Origin: Marinomonas pollencensis
GTDB taxonomy: Bacteria > Pseudomonadota > Gammaproteobacteria > Pseudomonadales > Marinomonadaceae
DNA: 64,000 bases
Assembly (NCBI RefSeq): GCF_003387375.1
Contig: NZ_QUNG01000006.1
Span: 147,345 to 211,344, forward strand
Reading direction: 5' to 3'
Under the pieces are notes generated by a model. It did no database searches. It saw only the letters and a list, made by a program, of their open reading frames with translations, and was not told the origin of the DNA. Made by a program: the position numbers and the translations under genes. Shown here in pieces: positions 16,681-27,219 of the stretch; the first letter of the stretch is position 1; every line of letters begins with the position of its first letter.

Positions 16681-16697
16681 ATTGGAGAGATTGATCA

Positions 16698-16988
16698 ATG
16701 AATATTCGTCCTTTGCACGATCGTGTCGTTGTTCGACGTAAAGAAGAAGAAACAACAACTGCATCTGGTATTGTTTTACCAGGATCTGCTACAGAAAAGC
16801 CTACTCAAGGCGAGGTTTTGGCTGTTGGCACTGGCCGTATTCAATCAAATGGTGATGTGCAAGCTTTAGCCGTAAAAGTAGGTGACACTGTGTTGTTTGG
16901 CCAGTACTCCGGTCAAACGGTTAAAATCGCAGGTGAAGAACTGCTTATTATGAAAGAAGACGAAATTTACGGCGTTATTGAAGCCTAA
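16698..16988 (+). CDS. groES: Co-chaperonin GroES
   Basis: The 96-residue co-chaperonin forms the heptameric lid on GroEL. Landmarks are [14 protein letters not shown] at the N-terminus, the mobile loop [18 protein letters not shown] that contacts GroEL, and the C-terminal [16 protein letters not shown]. The length matches E. coli GroES (97). A GGAGAG ribosome site lies 7 bases before ATG 16698. groEL follows after 57 bases, forming the standard bicistronic operon. Confidence 0.97.
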   Translation: MNIRPLHDRVVVRRKEEETTTASGIVLPGSATEKPTQGEVLAVGTGRIQSNGDVQALAVKVGDTVLFGQYSGQTVKIAGEELLIMKEDEIYGVIEA

Positions 16989-17018
16989 TTTGTCCCACAG
17001 TTCTATTACTATTCATAA

Positions 17019-18692
<1,674 letters not shown>

Positions 18693-18712
18693 GCGTCCTC
18701 ACTTCATCGAGT

Positions 18713-18750
18713 AAAGCCTCGTAGACCTAGTGTCTACGGGGCTTTTTTTT
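18713..18750 (+). terminator. Intrinsic terminator of groESL
   Basis: The stem AAAGCC-T-CGTAGAC / GTCTACG-G-GGCTTT, with one T-G pair, is followed by T8. The remaining bases up to 19015 show no further gene or clear element. Confidence 0.9.
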
Positions 18751-19015
18751 GTTCTGAGTTTCTGTGGTATCTAATGGAAGCTATGGGTTCGTTTGGTAAT
18801 CGCCATGATTTGGCTATCGGTGTCACGTGACTTTTTCATGCAGAGGCTCCTGCGTTTAGATGGCGAGACAGTTCTACTTTTGGCTGCTATTAATTTTCGG
18901 CGGGGATTAGCGTTGCAACAAGTTAGGCACTAGAAAACTGTGTAACGAGGTGGATATTTTGCTATAAATTGGGTTGTCAGAATGTCACAGAGTAATTGCT
19001 TGAAGAAGATGGTTT

Positions 19016-19996
19016 ATGGTTGCTGATAAAGCTCAAGAGCTTGACAAATTTGATCTGCAGGGGCGCAGGGCGAACAAGATAAGTTCGCCATTAAGTCAGC
19101 TCAAAATGAGCAGTGTGTTTTATACTTATTCGTCGATGAGGCAGCCTTGGGGGGTTAAGATTCCTGCCATTCCTTCAAGTACCATGTTTCATTTGGTTCT
19201 GGAGGGGGAAGCTGTTGTTGCTGTAGATGATGTTTTGATTCCACTTGGGCCGGGGGATTTTATACTGCTGCCCCGTGGTGCTGGGCATAATATTGTGGAC
19301 GTTAATCATACGCCAGCCAGGGATCTTTTCGAGAATAGCCTTGAAAAAGTCACGGAGCATTATGACTGCCTCACCATCAATAAGCATGGGCATGGTAAAG
19401 TGACAACGACGCTTTGTGGGACGGTGTTGTTTGATAATGAGCTCACCGCGTCCATTATTAGTTCGATGCCAGATTATATTCTCATTACAGAGCGATCGAA
19501 AACCTATCAGACAATCCAAACAATGGTTCAAGCTATACAGCTAGAAACAAGAAATGACGGTTATGGGGCAGGGCTTATTGTGTCTAAGCTGGCTGATGTG
19601 TTGATTTTGCAGTGCATTCGAGCCTGGGTTGATGAGGTGTCGGATAACAGTCAGCATTGGCTTATGGCGCACACAGATAAACGCTTGTCTCGTGTGATAA
19701 AGAAAATACACAGTGACCCTGCGGCTCACATGGACATTGAGTCGCTGGCTGAATTGTCAAATATGTCGCGCACAAGTTTTATTGAGTATTTCAAAAAGAA
19801 GCTGGGTAAGACACCTAAAAAATACATCACAGATTGGCGACTGTCTTTGGCGCGTGAAAAATTGTCTCATGGTGACAGTCATGTGTTGCATGTTGCGCTA
19901 AGTGTGGGCTATCAATCAGAAGCCGCGTTCAGTCGTGCTTACAAAAATAAATATGGCGAGCCACCATCCCGCACTAAAAATACATGGTCCATATAA
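19016..19996 (+). CDS. AraC-family transcriptional regulator with N-terminal cupin
   Basis: This 326-residue regulator has an N-terminal cupin_6-type domain (PSSTMFHLVLEGEAVVAVD, then LGPGDFILLPRGAGHNI) at about residues 30-200, and a C-terminal double helix-turn-helix of AraC type (MDIESLAELSNMSRTSFIEYF and VALSVGYQSEAAFSRAYK). Cupin_6 AraC proteins typically sit next to the oxidoreductase they control. Here the neighbouring NmrA-like gene is convergent, so it does not share a promoter region with it. The ligand is unknown. Confidence 0.88.
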   Translation: MVADKAQELDKFDLQGRRANKISSPLSQLKMSSVFYTYSSMRQPWGVKIPAIPSSTMFHLVLEGEAVVAVDDVLIPLGPGDFILLPRGAGHNIVDVNHTPARDLFENSLEKVTEHYDCLTINKHGHGKVTTTLCGTVLFDNELTASIISSMPDYILITERSKTYQTIQTMVQAIQLETRNDGYGAGLIVSKLADVLILQCIRAWVDEVSDNSQHWLMAHTDKRLSRVIKKIHSDPAAHMDIESLAELSNMSRTSFIEYFKKKLGKTPKKYITDWRLSLAREKLSHGDSHVLHVALSVGYQSEAAFSRAYKNKYGEPPSRTKNTWSI

Positions 19997-20026
19997 TGTG
20001 GTGAGGGTTTTCTTTAAGCATAAGAT

Positions 20027-20048
20027 GGTGTTGCTAGTGAGCAACACC
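20027..20048. repeat. Perfect 9-bp inverted repeat
   Basis: GGTGTTGCT-AGTG-AGCAACACC lies just after the AraC gene. No T tract follows, so it may be an RNA end structure rather than a complete terminator. Confidence 0.45.
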
Positions 20049-20119
20049 CCGCCAGTGTAACGCTTTGACTAACAGAGCCGCCATCTTGTTGTGAGTCACA
20101 TTAGGCAAAGGGCAGGTGA

Positions 20120-20150
20120 GACAGCCTGATATTGCGTCAGGCTGTCTATT
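20120..20150. terminator. Terminator between the convergent AraC and NmrA-like genes
   Basis: A perfect 10-bp stem GACAGCCTGA / TCAGGCTGTC has a 7-base loop and is followed by a T-rich stretch on the plus strand. Confidence 0.7.
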
Positions 20151-20167
20151 GTTAGTTTGCAAATGAC

Positions 20168-20992
20168 TTAACCCCAGCGTTTTTCTTCAATGGCGCTTGC
20201 CACATAGTCGGCGAATTTTCTCGGCTTGCGGCCTAATGCTTCTTCTACACCCTGGCTTAGATTGGCGTTGCGCCCATCAAACACTACGCTAAACAATTCG
20301 TTGAGTAGCCATTGGTAGCTTTTTGGTACCTTATGGTTTTCTAAAATAGTCAGGTAGTCCTTAATTTTCACCGAGGTAAACTTGATTTCTCTGCCAAGTT
20401 GCTTGGATATTTCATCGACGCAATCTTGAAAGGTTAGCAATTCAGGGCCTGTGACTTCATACAGGTGATTGCGATTGTCTTCTTTAATGAGTGTGGCAAC
20501 TACCACTTCGGCAATGTCGTTTGTGTCGATAAATGGCTCGGGAGTCTGTTCCGTAGGGAGAATCAGTTCACCATTTAATATGCCTTCAGCCATAAAGCTT
20601 TCGCTGAAATTTTGAGCAAACCAAGAGGCGCGAACTATATTCCACTCTAGTCCGCTGTGTATTAATATTTGTTCCGCTTTTTCGGCACCTTCCTCGCCAC
20701 GACCAGAAAGCAAAACAACATGTTCAATCCCTTCGGCTTTCGCCACTTCGACAAACCTTTGTATGTCATCTGCGGCGTTGGGGACGGCCAGGTCGGGTTG
20801 GTATGTCACATAGGCAGATTTTGCTCCTCTTAATGCCGCCGGCCAAGTGTTGGGGTCTTCCCAGTCAAATCTGATTGGAGTGCTGCGCGATACGGGTCGA
20901 GTCTCCACTCCAAGGTCGAGCAATAGCTTGTTCACCCGCGCTCCTGTTTTGGCATTTTTGCCAATGATGACGATGGGGGTTGATTGATTCAT
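20168..20992 (-). CDS. NmrA-like NAD(P)-binding atypical short-chain reductase
   Basis: The protein has 274 residues and a Rossmann-like N-terminus IVIIGKNAKTGARVNKLLL. The usual GATGxxG reads GKNAKTG, an altered nucleotide loop. Further family features are VVLLSGRGEEGAEKAEQIL, LEWNIVRASWFAQNFSE, and a C-terminal region typical of NmrA/HSCARG-type proteins (TGPELLTFQDCVDEISKQLG). These act as redox sensors or NAD(P)H:quinone-type reductases. Substrate is unknown. The next gene upstream on the same strand is a LysR regulator, 176 bases away. Confidence 0.82.
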   Translation of the reverse strand: MNQSTPIVIIGKNAKTGARVNKLLLDLGVETRPVSRSTPIRFDWEDPNTWPAALRGAKSAYVTYQPDLAVPNAADDIQRFVEVAKAEGIEHVVLLSGRGEEGAEKAEQILIHSGLEWNIVRASWFAQNFSESFMAEGILNGELILPTEQTPEPFIDTNDIAEVVVATLIKEDNRNHLYEVTGPELLTFQDCVDEISKQLGREIKFTSVKIKDYLTILENHKVPKSYQWLLNELFSVVFDGRNANLSQGVEEALGRKPRKFADYVASAIEEKRWG

Positions 20993-21168
20993 AAAACGTC
21001 TCCTGTTGTGGTAATAGCTTGCTGTTGAAAGGCAAATCTATGATCCCCTTAGAGACGCTTTAAATGAATGATAAGAAGTTCGCTATTGTTTGCAGAAAGT
21101 CCATATAGTCAGTTTAGAAGAGAGTGGCGCTAGACCAGTGCTCTCTTGTGGTGAGGCTGAGGCTGTGT

Positions 21169-22110
21169 TTAATAAGTGCTTGATGAGTTGTTAGAGTGCG
21201 GTTTAATGATTGTCTCTGCGGGCAAACGGTCGAGGATAAAATCCATCAATGCTCTGGTGTGTTGAGGGATGCCAAGTCTAGATGGCATTAGCATGCTCAG
21301 GTTGGCAGACTGAGAAATCCAATCGGGTAAGATGCGAACAAGTTGTCCGGTTTGTAATGCATTTGAACACACATATTCAGGCAGAGTTGTCACGCCCAAT
21401 CCTTTCATAGCGGACTGTTTTAAGGTGCCCATGTCCTCGGTAAACATGGCAATATTCGTCTGCTGCTGAATGCGTAACCCCTCACTATTTAGTAGCGAAA
21501 CGGTTTCTTTGGCATTGGCGCGTCCAAGTTTTAAAAAGCGACACTGTGCGAGGTCCTGTGGTTTTTCTATTTGGCTGACTTTTTTTAGATAGTCAGGCGA
21601 ACAAAAAAATGGCCAATCAATTTGAGTAATAGGGCGTCTGATCAAAGACGAATTTGGAAGTTCTTTGCCGTGGCCTCTTAATGCGAAATCAATGCCTTCG
21701 CTGATCAAGTCGTCGGTATTATTAGAGATGCGCTGCTCAATAATAACGTTGGGATGAAGCTCTGCAAAATCAGAAATAATATTAATTAGCGAGAATTGAG
21801 CCATGCCAGTAGAGCAGCTGAAAGTGACTTTGCCTGATAGGGTGGTGGCATAATCTGAAATCGATGCTTCCGCTAATTCCATTGTGTCAATGAGTTTGCG
21901 GGCATGTTGGAAAAAGCGTTTCCCTTCTTCTGTTACGGTTATCGATCGTGATGTTCTTTGCAGTAAACGTATGCCGAGGCGCTCTTCTAGTTGTGATACG
22001 TGTCGGCTTAAGCGTGATTTTGGCATGTTTAGTGAGCGTGCGGCTGCGGTGTAGCCTTTTTTCTCAACCACATGTACGAAATAGTAATAATCGTTCAAGT
22101 CAACTTTCAT
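21169..22110 (-). CDS. LysR-family transcriptional regulator
   Basis: A standard LysR protein of 313 residues: N-terminal winged helix (YYFVHVVEKKGYTAAARSLN, MPKSRLSRHVSQLEERLG, RLLQRTSRSITVTEEG) and a C-terminal periplasmic-binding-protein-like effector domain with VTFSCSTGMAQF. It diverges from the pirin gene with an 88-112 base gap containing an inverted repeat near its own start, so it probably controls pirin and itself. The NmrA-like reductase downstream on the same strand may be part of the regulon. Confidence 0.9.
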   Translation of the reverse strand: MKVDLNDYYYFVHVVEKKGYTAAARSLNMPKSRLSRHVSQLEERLGIRLLQRTSRSITVTEEGKRFFQHARKLIDTMELAEASISDYATTLSGKVTFSCSTGMAQFSLINIISDFAELHPNVIIEQRISNNTDDLISEGIDFALRGHGKELPNSSLIRRPITQIDWPFFCSPDYLKKVSQIEKPQDLAQCRFLKLGRANAKETVSLLNSEGLRIQQQTNIAMFTEDMGTLKQSAMKGLGVTTLPEYVCSNALQTGQLVRILPDWISQSANLSMLMPSRLGIPQHTRALMDFILDRLPAETIIKPHSNNSSSTY

Positions 22111-22116
22111 TTGCTT

Positions 22117-22134
22117 TGTTCTATTTTTGGAACA
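22117..22134. promoter_or_regulatory. Possible LysR operator
   Basis: TGTTC-N8-GAACA is an inverted repeat just upstream of the LysR start and within the LysR-pirin divergent region. The arms are longer than a minimal T-N11-A site. Confidence 0.4.
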
Positions 22135-22222
22135 TAAGGTTCAGATTATAAATATTCTAGGCTGAAAATCGAGCTGATATAGTCAATTAACTTAGAAAAT
22201 GGAACGAAAAGGGTGGTGTGCT

Positions 22223-23110
22223 ATGAAGGGTAAACAATTTGCTGACTGCATTGGCCCAATGGCGGGTGTGGCAGGTAACGCTTTAAGTTTTGGTCGTGGT
22301 TTTACCGGTCTAGGCTTTCGGCATACGCAATATTCAGGTGCGATGGACCCGATTATTATGGTGGATCACTATACTATGACATCGCCCACTTTTGGGGAGC
22401 ATCCGCACGCTGGCTTGTCGGCCATTTCTGTGATTTTTGAAGATGCTCAGGGGTGTTTTCATAACCGAGATTCGCTGGGCAATGATATTGATCTTCAGCC
22501 TGGCGACCTATATTGGCTAAACGCTGGTGGCGGGGTTGTTCATGATGAGGTGCCGCGCGACGGTGCTAAGATCCACGGGCTTCAGATTTTTGTGAATTTA
22601 CCATCTCATTTGCGCTGTGGTGCTCCTAGTGCATTGCACGTAAAAAAGGCAAGTATGCCGATCTTAAAAGGCCATGGTTATCGTGTTCGGTTGGTTTTAG
22701 GGGATAGTAATTTAGAGTGTGGAGTTGCGTCTCCTATTTGGCCGTTCACGATACTCGATGGTTTTGTTAATGATGGTTCTGATTTTGCTCATCAAATAGC
22801 GAAGCATTCTAATCTATGGCTATACAGCGTTGCGGGGGGAATAGAGTATCAGCTTAATGGTGAGTGGGTTCGGTTGAAGCAAAGTGAATCGATAGCATTA
22901 ACGAAGCTAGGTGAAACGCATATCAAGGTGAGAGGGGTGGGAGCAGCGGATAGCCACTTTGTTATTTTGTCCGGTGAAGTGATCAATGAACCTTTTGTGC
23001 AGCGTGGGCCATTTGTGATGAGCACAGAGCAACAGCTCGATGAGGTGATTAAGCGTTATCAGAGAGGAGAATTTGGTGGTCTTGATGCTGGTGCATCCTC
23101 TTTGTGCTAG
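22223..23110 (+). CDS. Pirin-family iron-binding bicupin
   Basis: The 295-residue bicupin has the pirin metal ligands in FGEHPHAGLSA (two His) and GGGVVHDEVPR (His and Glu), so it should bind iron. Bacterial pirins act as quercetin dioxygenases or as redox-dependent regulators of metabolic enzymes. ATG 22223 is preferred because AAAGGGTGG lies in front; an upstream ATG at 22199 would add eight residues and has no ribosome site. It is transcribed away from a LysR gene, which is the likely regulator. Confidence 0.88.
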   Translation: MKGKQFADCIGPMAGVAGNALSFGRGFTGLGFRHTQYSGAMDPIIMVDHYTMTSPTFGEHPHAGLSAISVIFEDAQGCFHNRDSLGNDIDLQPGDLYWLNAGGGVVHDEVPRDGAKIHGLQIFVNLPSHLRCGAPSALHVKKASMPILKGHGYRVRLVLGDSNLECGVASPIWPFTILDGFVNDGSDFAHQIAKHSNLWLYSVAGGIEYQLNGEWVRLKQSESIALTKLGETHIKVRGVGAADSHFVILSGEVINEPFVQRGPFVMSTEQQLDEVIKRYQRGEFGGLDAGASSLC

Positions 23111-23210
23111 TGCATTGTTTATTGTGAATTTGTGTGTGTTATCAGTTAGATTAGTACAGACTAAGGGTTAGAGGTAATGATTAAAAGTGCGGGCCATTCA
23201 CTAACAGGTG

Positions 23211-23223
23211 GATAATAATTATC
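23211..23223. promoter_or_regulatory. Second Fur-like palindrome upstream of the EAL gene
   Basis: GATAAT-A-ATTATC is a perfect 6-1-6 palindrome matching the core of a Fur site. It lies 44 bases upstream of the stronger Fur box. Confidence 0.45.
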
Positions 23224-23266
23224 TATACAGATGATGGGGTTATCGGCTTTTGTGCTTTATTTTTTC

Positions 23267-23285
23267 GATAATGAGAACTATTATC
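23267..23285. promoter_or_regulatory. Fur box upstream of the EAL gene
   Basis: The 19-mer GATAATGAGAACTATTATC matches the Fur consensus GATAATGATAATCATTATC at 16 of 19 positions by hand count. It lies about 40 bases before the GTG start of the EAL gene, a position expected to block its promoter. Confidence 0.65.
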
Positions 23286-23325
23286 TTCCGCCTGATTTTG
23301 TCGTGTCTCTTTAAGGAATAGTTTA

Positions 23326-24048
23326 GTGTCGCATTTATCGAATGGCGTCTTGTTAGATTTAATTGAAAATCAGCGGTTTGGGGTAGAGTATCAGCCAATA
23401 GTGAATGTGAAAACGGATGAAGTCGTGGCCTATGAGGCCTTGTCTCGTTTTTATGATGCGCTTGGTAACCCGATACGACCTGACCTTGTTTATTCCTCGT
23501 TACACGATAACCCTCTCTCCTTGTATCAGGTTGAATATGCGCAAAAATGTTTACAGCTTCAGCATATGCCCAATGCGGATCAGGTGTTTGTGAATTTGGA
23601 CCAAGATGCGTTTTATGCCTGTGGCGGTGAGGTCTCTGAAAACCCTATTTTAAAAGCCATTCAGCGGCTTGGAAAAGGGCGGGTAGTGGTTGAGTTAATT
23701 GAAAACTCTGAAATCAGTGATGCCTTGATGAGCTTATCCATGATCGAAACCTTTAGTAATTTAGGGATTGAGACAGCATTGGATGATCTGTGCAACCCTA
23801 AATCTATGTTATCCGTGGCAGTGATGCAGTTAGTGGAATGGATTAAGCTTGATAAGCACGTTCTTAAAATGCAAGATGAGGTGAGCTATATGATATTTGT
23901 CTCGAAGATTATTGATTTTGCTCATGCCACGGGGAAACGTGTTATTTTAGAAGGGGTGGAAACCGAGCGTGATTTGGTCTTTGCTAAATGCATCGGTGTT
24001 GATTTTGTCCAAGGCTTCTTTTATCGAGAAGGCTTTATTCGCTTTTAA
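23326..24048 (+). CDS. Stand-alone EAL-domain protein (c-di-GMP phosphodiesterase or receptor)
   Basis: A compact cytoplasmic protein of 240 residues that is nothing but an EAL domain. The signature YEALSRF, the metal/substrate residues in VNLDQD, VELIEN, KLDKHV and LEGVET, and QGFFY are all present. The loop-6 region, normally DDFGTGYSSL, reads DDLCNPKSML: both aspartates remain but the glycine-rich part is lost. This may weaken or abolish hydrolysis and leave a c-di-GMP-binding role. The start is GTG 23326, after AAGGA. The upstream region carries Fur-like sites, suggesting induction when iron is short. Confidence 0.85.
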   Translation: MSHLSNGVLLDLIENQRFGVEYQPIVNVKTDEVVAYEALSRFYDALGNPIRPDLVYSSLHDNPLSLYQVEYAQKCLQLQHMPNADQVFVNLDQDAFYACGGEVSENPILKAIQRLGKGRVVVELIENSEISDALMSLSMIETFSNLGIETALDDLCNPKSMLSVAVMQLVEWIKLDKHVLKMQDEVSYMIFVSKIIDFAHATGKRVILEGVETERDLVFAKCIGVDFVQGFFYREGFIRF

Positions 24049-24085
24049 AGGTGAAAGTTGTAGAGTATTTAGACGATTGTTGGAT

Positions 24086-24100
24086 TCTTATATTATAAGA
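24086..24100. repeat. AT-rich perfect palindrome upstream of fimV
   Basis: TCTTATA-T-TATAAGA is a 15-base palindrome located about 40 bases before the predicted fimV promoter. It could be a regulator site. Confidence 0.35.
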
Positions 24101-24122
24101 CAAACCATTGATTCTAAAGCTA

Positions 24123-24151
24123 TTGATAAATGTCTAGCCGTGTAAGATACT
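24123..24151 (+). promoter_or_regulatory. Predicted sigma70 promoter of fimV
   Basis: TTGATA at 24123 and GATACT at 24146 are separated by 17 bases. The fimV ATG follows 43 bases after the -10 box. Confidence 0.55.
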
Positions 24152-24194
24152 TAGAATAGTATTTATAGCCATTTTTGAACAAGAAGGGAATATT

Positions 24195-26402
24195 ATGCTC
24201 AGAAAAACCCTCATTAGTCTGGCCGTTTCGGGGGCATTTTATGTTTCGAGCGGTTACGCATTGGAGCTGGGTGAATTAACTTCTCAATCAAATTTGGATG
24301 AGCCCTTTCGAGGGCAGATCGCATTATCTGACTATGGTGTATTGACCCCTGAGGATATTTTGGTTCGCTTGGGGAGTGAAGGTGAGTTTCGTCAGGCCGG
24401 GTTAACCCCAGCGCCGGATTTATCTTTGCTGAAGTTTAATGTGCAGCGGGCAGGTAATGGTAATGACCTTGTTATTGGTGTTACTTCAACGCAGCCGATT
24501 AAAGACAAGGAATTGCACTTTGTATTAGCCGCTCGTTGGCCTAGTGGGCAGGTGGTTCGTGAATACCAAACGCCACTTAACCAATCTGCCTTGGTGGATA
24601 AGTCCCAACAAGAGCTGGTTCGTAGCACCAGACTGCCTACCTCGCAAGCTTCATCAAACCGTGTTTTTCGTGATGCAGCCGCAGCGGCTGAGAGCATGAC
24701 CTCCAGAGGAAATATTTTTACCTCTAGAGGCAATACCTTGTGGTCCATAGCGGACAAAAATACCCTTTCTAATCGTTTGAATATTTATCAAACAATGATG
24801 GCGATTCAAGCGCTGAATAAAAACGCCTTTTATTCCAACAATATTAATTTGTTAAAAGAAGGTGTGGTGCTTCGGTTACCAACAGAGCAACAAATTGCCC
24901 TGTTTAACAAATCTCTTTCACAAGCTGAGTTCAGTCGTCAGCATAATGCTTGGATGGCGCTGAAAGGGGCTGCGGCGAAAAACGCCAGTGTCGAACGAGC
25001 GCAAATGAACACTCAAGCGGAAGGTAAAGGGGCATCTCAGTCACCGGTTTCCAGTTCTGATAAACTAACCTTGTCGTCTGGGCAAAGCTTGTTGCCGGAG
25101 CAAAGTGCCAGTTCCAATGCCGGTAATGGCAAAAATGCTAGCGAATTAAATACGCAATTGTCAGCCGCACAAGAGATGCTTGACAAAGAAAAGCGTGAGA
25201 AAGAAGACCTTTCAAGTCAGCTGGGTGATTTGAATAAGCAGCTTGAAACCCTGCAAAAGTTGATCACGTTAAAAGACAAACAGATGGCAGAGTTAGAAAA
25301 ACAATTCGCCAGCGCACAACAATCATTGCAAGAGCAGAAGAACACAGTCGACCAGTTGTTAGAGGCGGATCAAGCGCGCAGAGCAAAAGAGCAAGCCGAG
25401 CAGGATTCACTTAAAAACAAAATCTTTGGTAACCCGATCGTTGTCTCCATCGGAGCGGTTGTGTTGTTATTGCTGGGTTTCTTAGGGGGTATGCTGATGC
25501 GCCGCCTAGGCAAAAAGAAACAAGAAGCAGACACTGGAAACGATGAGTTTGATCTAGCGGCACCCGCTGCCGTAGCGGCAACAGCAGCCGTCGCTGCTGC
25601 TCCAGCAGAAGCGCAAGAAGACAGCATTGAAGAAGACCCTTTCCAGTTTGATTTAGAGGACGCTGACAGCGAAGAGAGTATGTTAAACGACTCTGTTGAG
25701 CAGCAAGAGATGGATGATGAGATTTTCGATTTCGCTGAGGATTTATCCATCCCTGAAGAAGCGCTTCCCGAAGACGACGAGGAAGATGAGTTAGAGGACC
25801 CGTTTGCTTCGCTGGATGAGCAAATGGACGAATTGGCTGAAGAAGAGGATCTAGAAGATCTAGAAGATGGCTTTGGTGATTTAGAACCGGAGCTAGAGCC
25901 GATTCCAGAGGATGAAATCCCAACCGTCGAAACAGAGCTTGAGGACTTCGAGACTGAGTCCCTAGAGGATGCTTCAGCGCCAGAAGAGGATACTGAGTTC
26001 AGTGAAGAAGAGTCTTTTGTTTCTAGTTTGCTAAACGACGAAGAGTCAGCCGGGAATGATGAGTCGGCGCTGTTTGATAAAACACCAGATGAATCATTAG
26101 CTTCCAGTATCGAAGAAACGCTAGCAGAAGCTCAGGATGAATTAGAAACCATTGATGTGCCATCATTTGGTGAAGCAGAAGCCGCTGCAGGTGCTGAGGT
26201 TGATGACGAAGAAGAAGCGTTTGACTTCTTTGATGCCAGTGGTGATGAAGTTGCAACAAAACTGGATTTAGCACGTGCTTACATGGATATGGGCGACGAC
26301 GAGGGCGCGCGTGTTATACTTGACGATGTAGTATCCACGGGTAATGAAAAACAAATTGCCGAAGCGAAAAGTATGATGGAGCGGATGTTCCCAAGTGACT
26401 AA
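24195..26402 (+). CDS. fimV: FimV/HubP-family polar protein
   Basis: FimV/HubP organises the cell pole and supports type IV pilus assembly and twitching in Pseudomonas. The 735-residue protein has a signal peptide, an N-terminal FimV domain (LGELTSQSNLDEPFRGQI), a LysM-type peptidoglycan-binding segment with GNTLWSIADKN at about 177-235, and a coiled coil at about 320-395. One membrane segment follows (VSIGAVVLLLLGFLGGMLM, about 414-433), then a long cytoplasmic acidic region and a C-terminal TPR-like FimV domain (TKLDLARAYMDMGDDEGA). Its end overlaps truA by 8 bases, as in the fimV-truA order of Pseudomonas. Confidence 0.92.
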   Translation: MLRKTLISLAVSGAFYVSSGYALELGELTSQSNLDEPFRGQIALSDYGVLTPEDILVRLGSEGEFRQAGLTPAPDLSLLKFNVQRAGNGNDLVIGVTSTQPIKDKELHFVLAARWPSGQVVREYQTPLNQSALVDKSQQELVRSTRLPTSQASSNRVFRDAAAAAESMTSRGNIFTSRGNTLWSIADKNTLSNRLNIYQTMMAIQALNKNAFYSNNINLLKEGVVLRLPTEQQIALFNKSLSQAEFSRQHNAWMALKGAAAKNASVERAQMNTQAEGKGASQSPVSSSDKLTLSSGQSLLPEQSASSNAGNGKNASELNTQLSAAQEMLDKEKREKEDLSSQLGDLNKQLETLQKLITLKDKQMAELEKQFASAQQSLQEQKNTVDQLLEADQARRAKEQAEQDSLKNKIFGNPIVVSIGAVVLLLLGFLGGMLMRRLGKKKQEADTGNDEFDLAAPAAVAATAAVAAAPAEAQEDSIEEDPFQFDLEDADSEESMLNDSVEQQEMDDEIFDFAEDLSIPEEALPEDDEEDELEDPFASLDEQMDELAEEEDLEDLEDGFGDLEPELEPIPEDEIPTVETELEDFETESLEDASAPEEDTEFSEEESFVSSLLNDEESAGNDESALFDKTPDESLASSIEETLAEAQDELETIDVPSFGEAEAAAGAEVDDEEEAFDFFDASGDEVATKLDLARAYMDMGDDEGARVILDDVVSTGNEKQIAEAKSMMERMFPSD

Positions 26403-27219
26403 AAAAGTTGTCCTGATAATAGAATACGATGGTTCAGCCTATAAAGGCTGGCAAGCACAAAAATACGATGTTCCCAGTGTCCAAGAAAATTTAGAAAAAG
26501 CGCTCAGTGTTATTGCGAATCATAAAGTAAGTGTGGTTTGTGCCGGGCGAACTGACTCAGGCGTTCATGCCAGTGCCCAGGTTGTGCATTTTGAAACCGA
26601 GGTAGAGCGCAGTGAACGGTCTTGGACGTTAGGGGTAAATACCCACCTACCCAGTGATATCTCTGTGGTGGCTGCGCGTTACGTTGATGAAGCGTTTCAC
26701 GCCCGCTTTAGTGCATTAAGTCGTCGATATCGCTATGTGATTTATCAGTCTGCCTTACGTCCCGCCTTATTAGGAAAGGGGCTGACTTGGACCTATAAAA
26801 CATTGGATGTCGAGGCCATGAAAGAGGCCGCTCGTTGTTTTCTGGGGACGCATGACTTTTCCTCTTTTAGAGCGGTTGGTTGTCAGGCCCATACGCCCAT
26901 TCGCACTATTTTAAACTTCTCTGTGCAGCAGTTAGGGCAATACATAGTATTGGATGTTCGTGCGAATGCATTTTTGCATCATATGATTCGTAACTTTGCG
27001 GGTGTGTTGATGACAATTGGAGCGGGTGAACAGCCTGTTTCTTGGGCAAAGCAAGTATTGGCTGCTAAAGACCGCACTAAAGGGGGCATTACGGCACCGC
27101 CAACGGGGTTATACTTTGTTGATGCAGAATACCCTGAGCACTTTAATCTTCCTCAGCGCCCGCTTGGGCCGCATTTTTTGCCTTATGTAGAAGAGCCTGA
27201 TTATGCCTTGTCGCGTTAA
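26395..27219 (+). CDS. truA: tRNA pseudouridine(38-40) synthase TruA
   Basis: TruA converts uridines 38-40 of the tRNA anticodon arm to pseudouridine. The product of 274 residues has the catalytic Asp54 in AGRTDSGVHAS and the family blocks YDGSAYKGWQ, HARFSALSRRYRY and FLHHMIRNFAGVL. The start is GTG 26395 inside the end of fimV; its own end overlaps trpF by 17 bases, so it is tightly coupled to both neighbours. Confidence 0.96.
   Translation: MTKKVVLIIEYDGSAYKGWQAQKYDVPSVQENLEKALSVIANHKVSVVCAGRTDSGVHASAQVVHFETEVERSERSWTLGVNTHLPSDISVVAARYVDEAFHARFSALSRRYRYVIYQSALRPALLGKGLTWTYKTLDVEAMKEAARCFLGTHDFSSFRAVGCQAHTPIRTILNFSVQQLGQYIVLDVRANAFLHHMIRNFAGVLMTIGAGEQPVSWAKQVLAAKDRTKGGITAPPTGLYFVDAEYPEHFNLPQRPLGPHFLPYVEEPDYALSR

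Noticed and set aside
19016..20992. AraC regulator controlling the NmrA-like gene through a shared promoter
   Set aside because: The genes are convergent with a terminator between them, so there is no shared promoter region.
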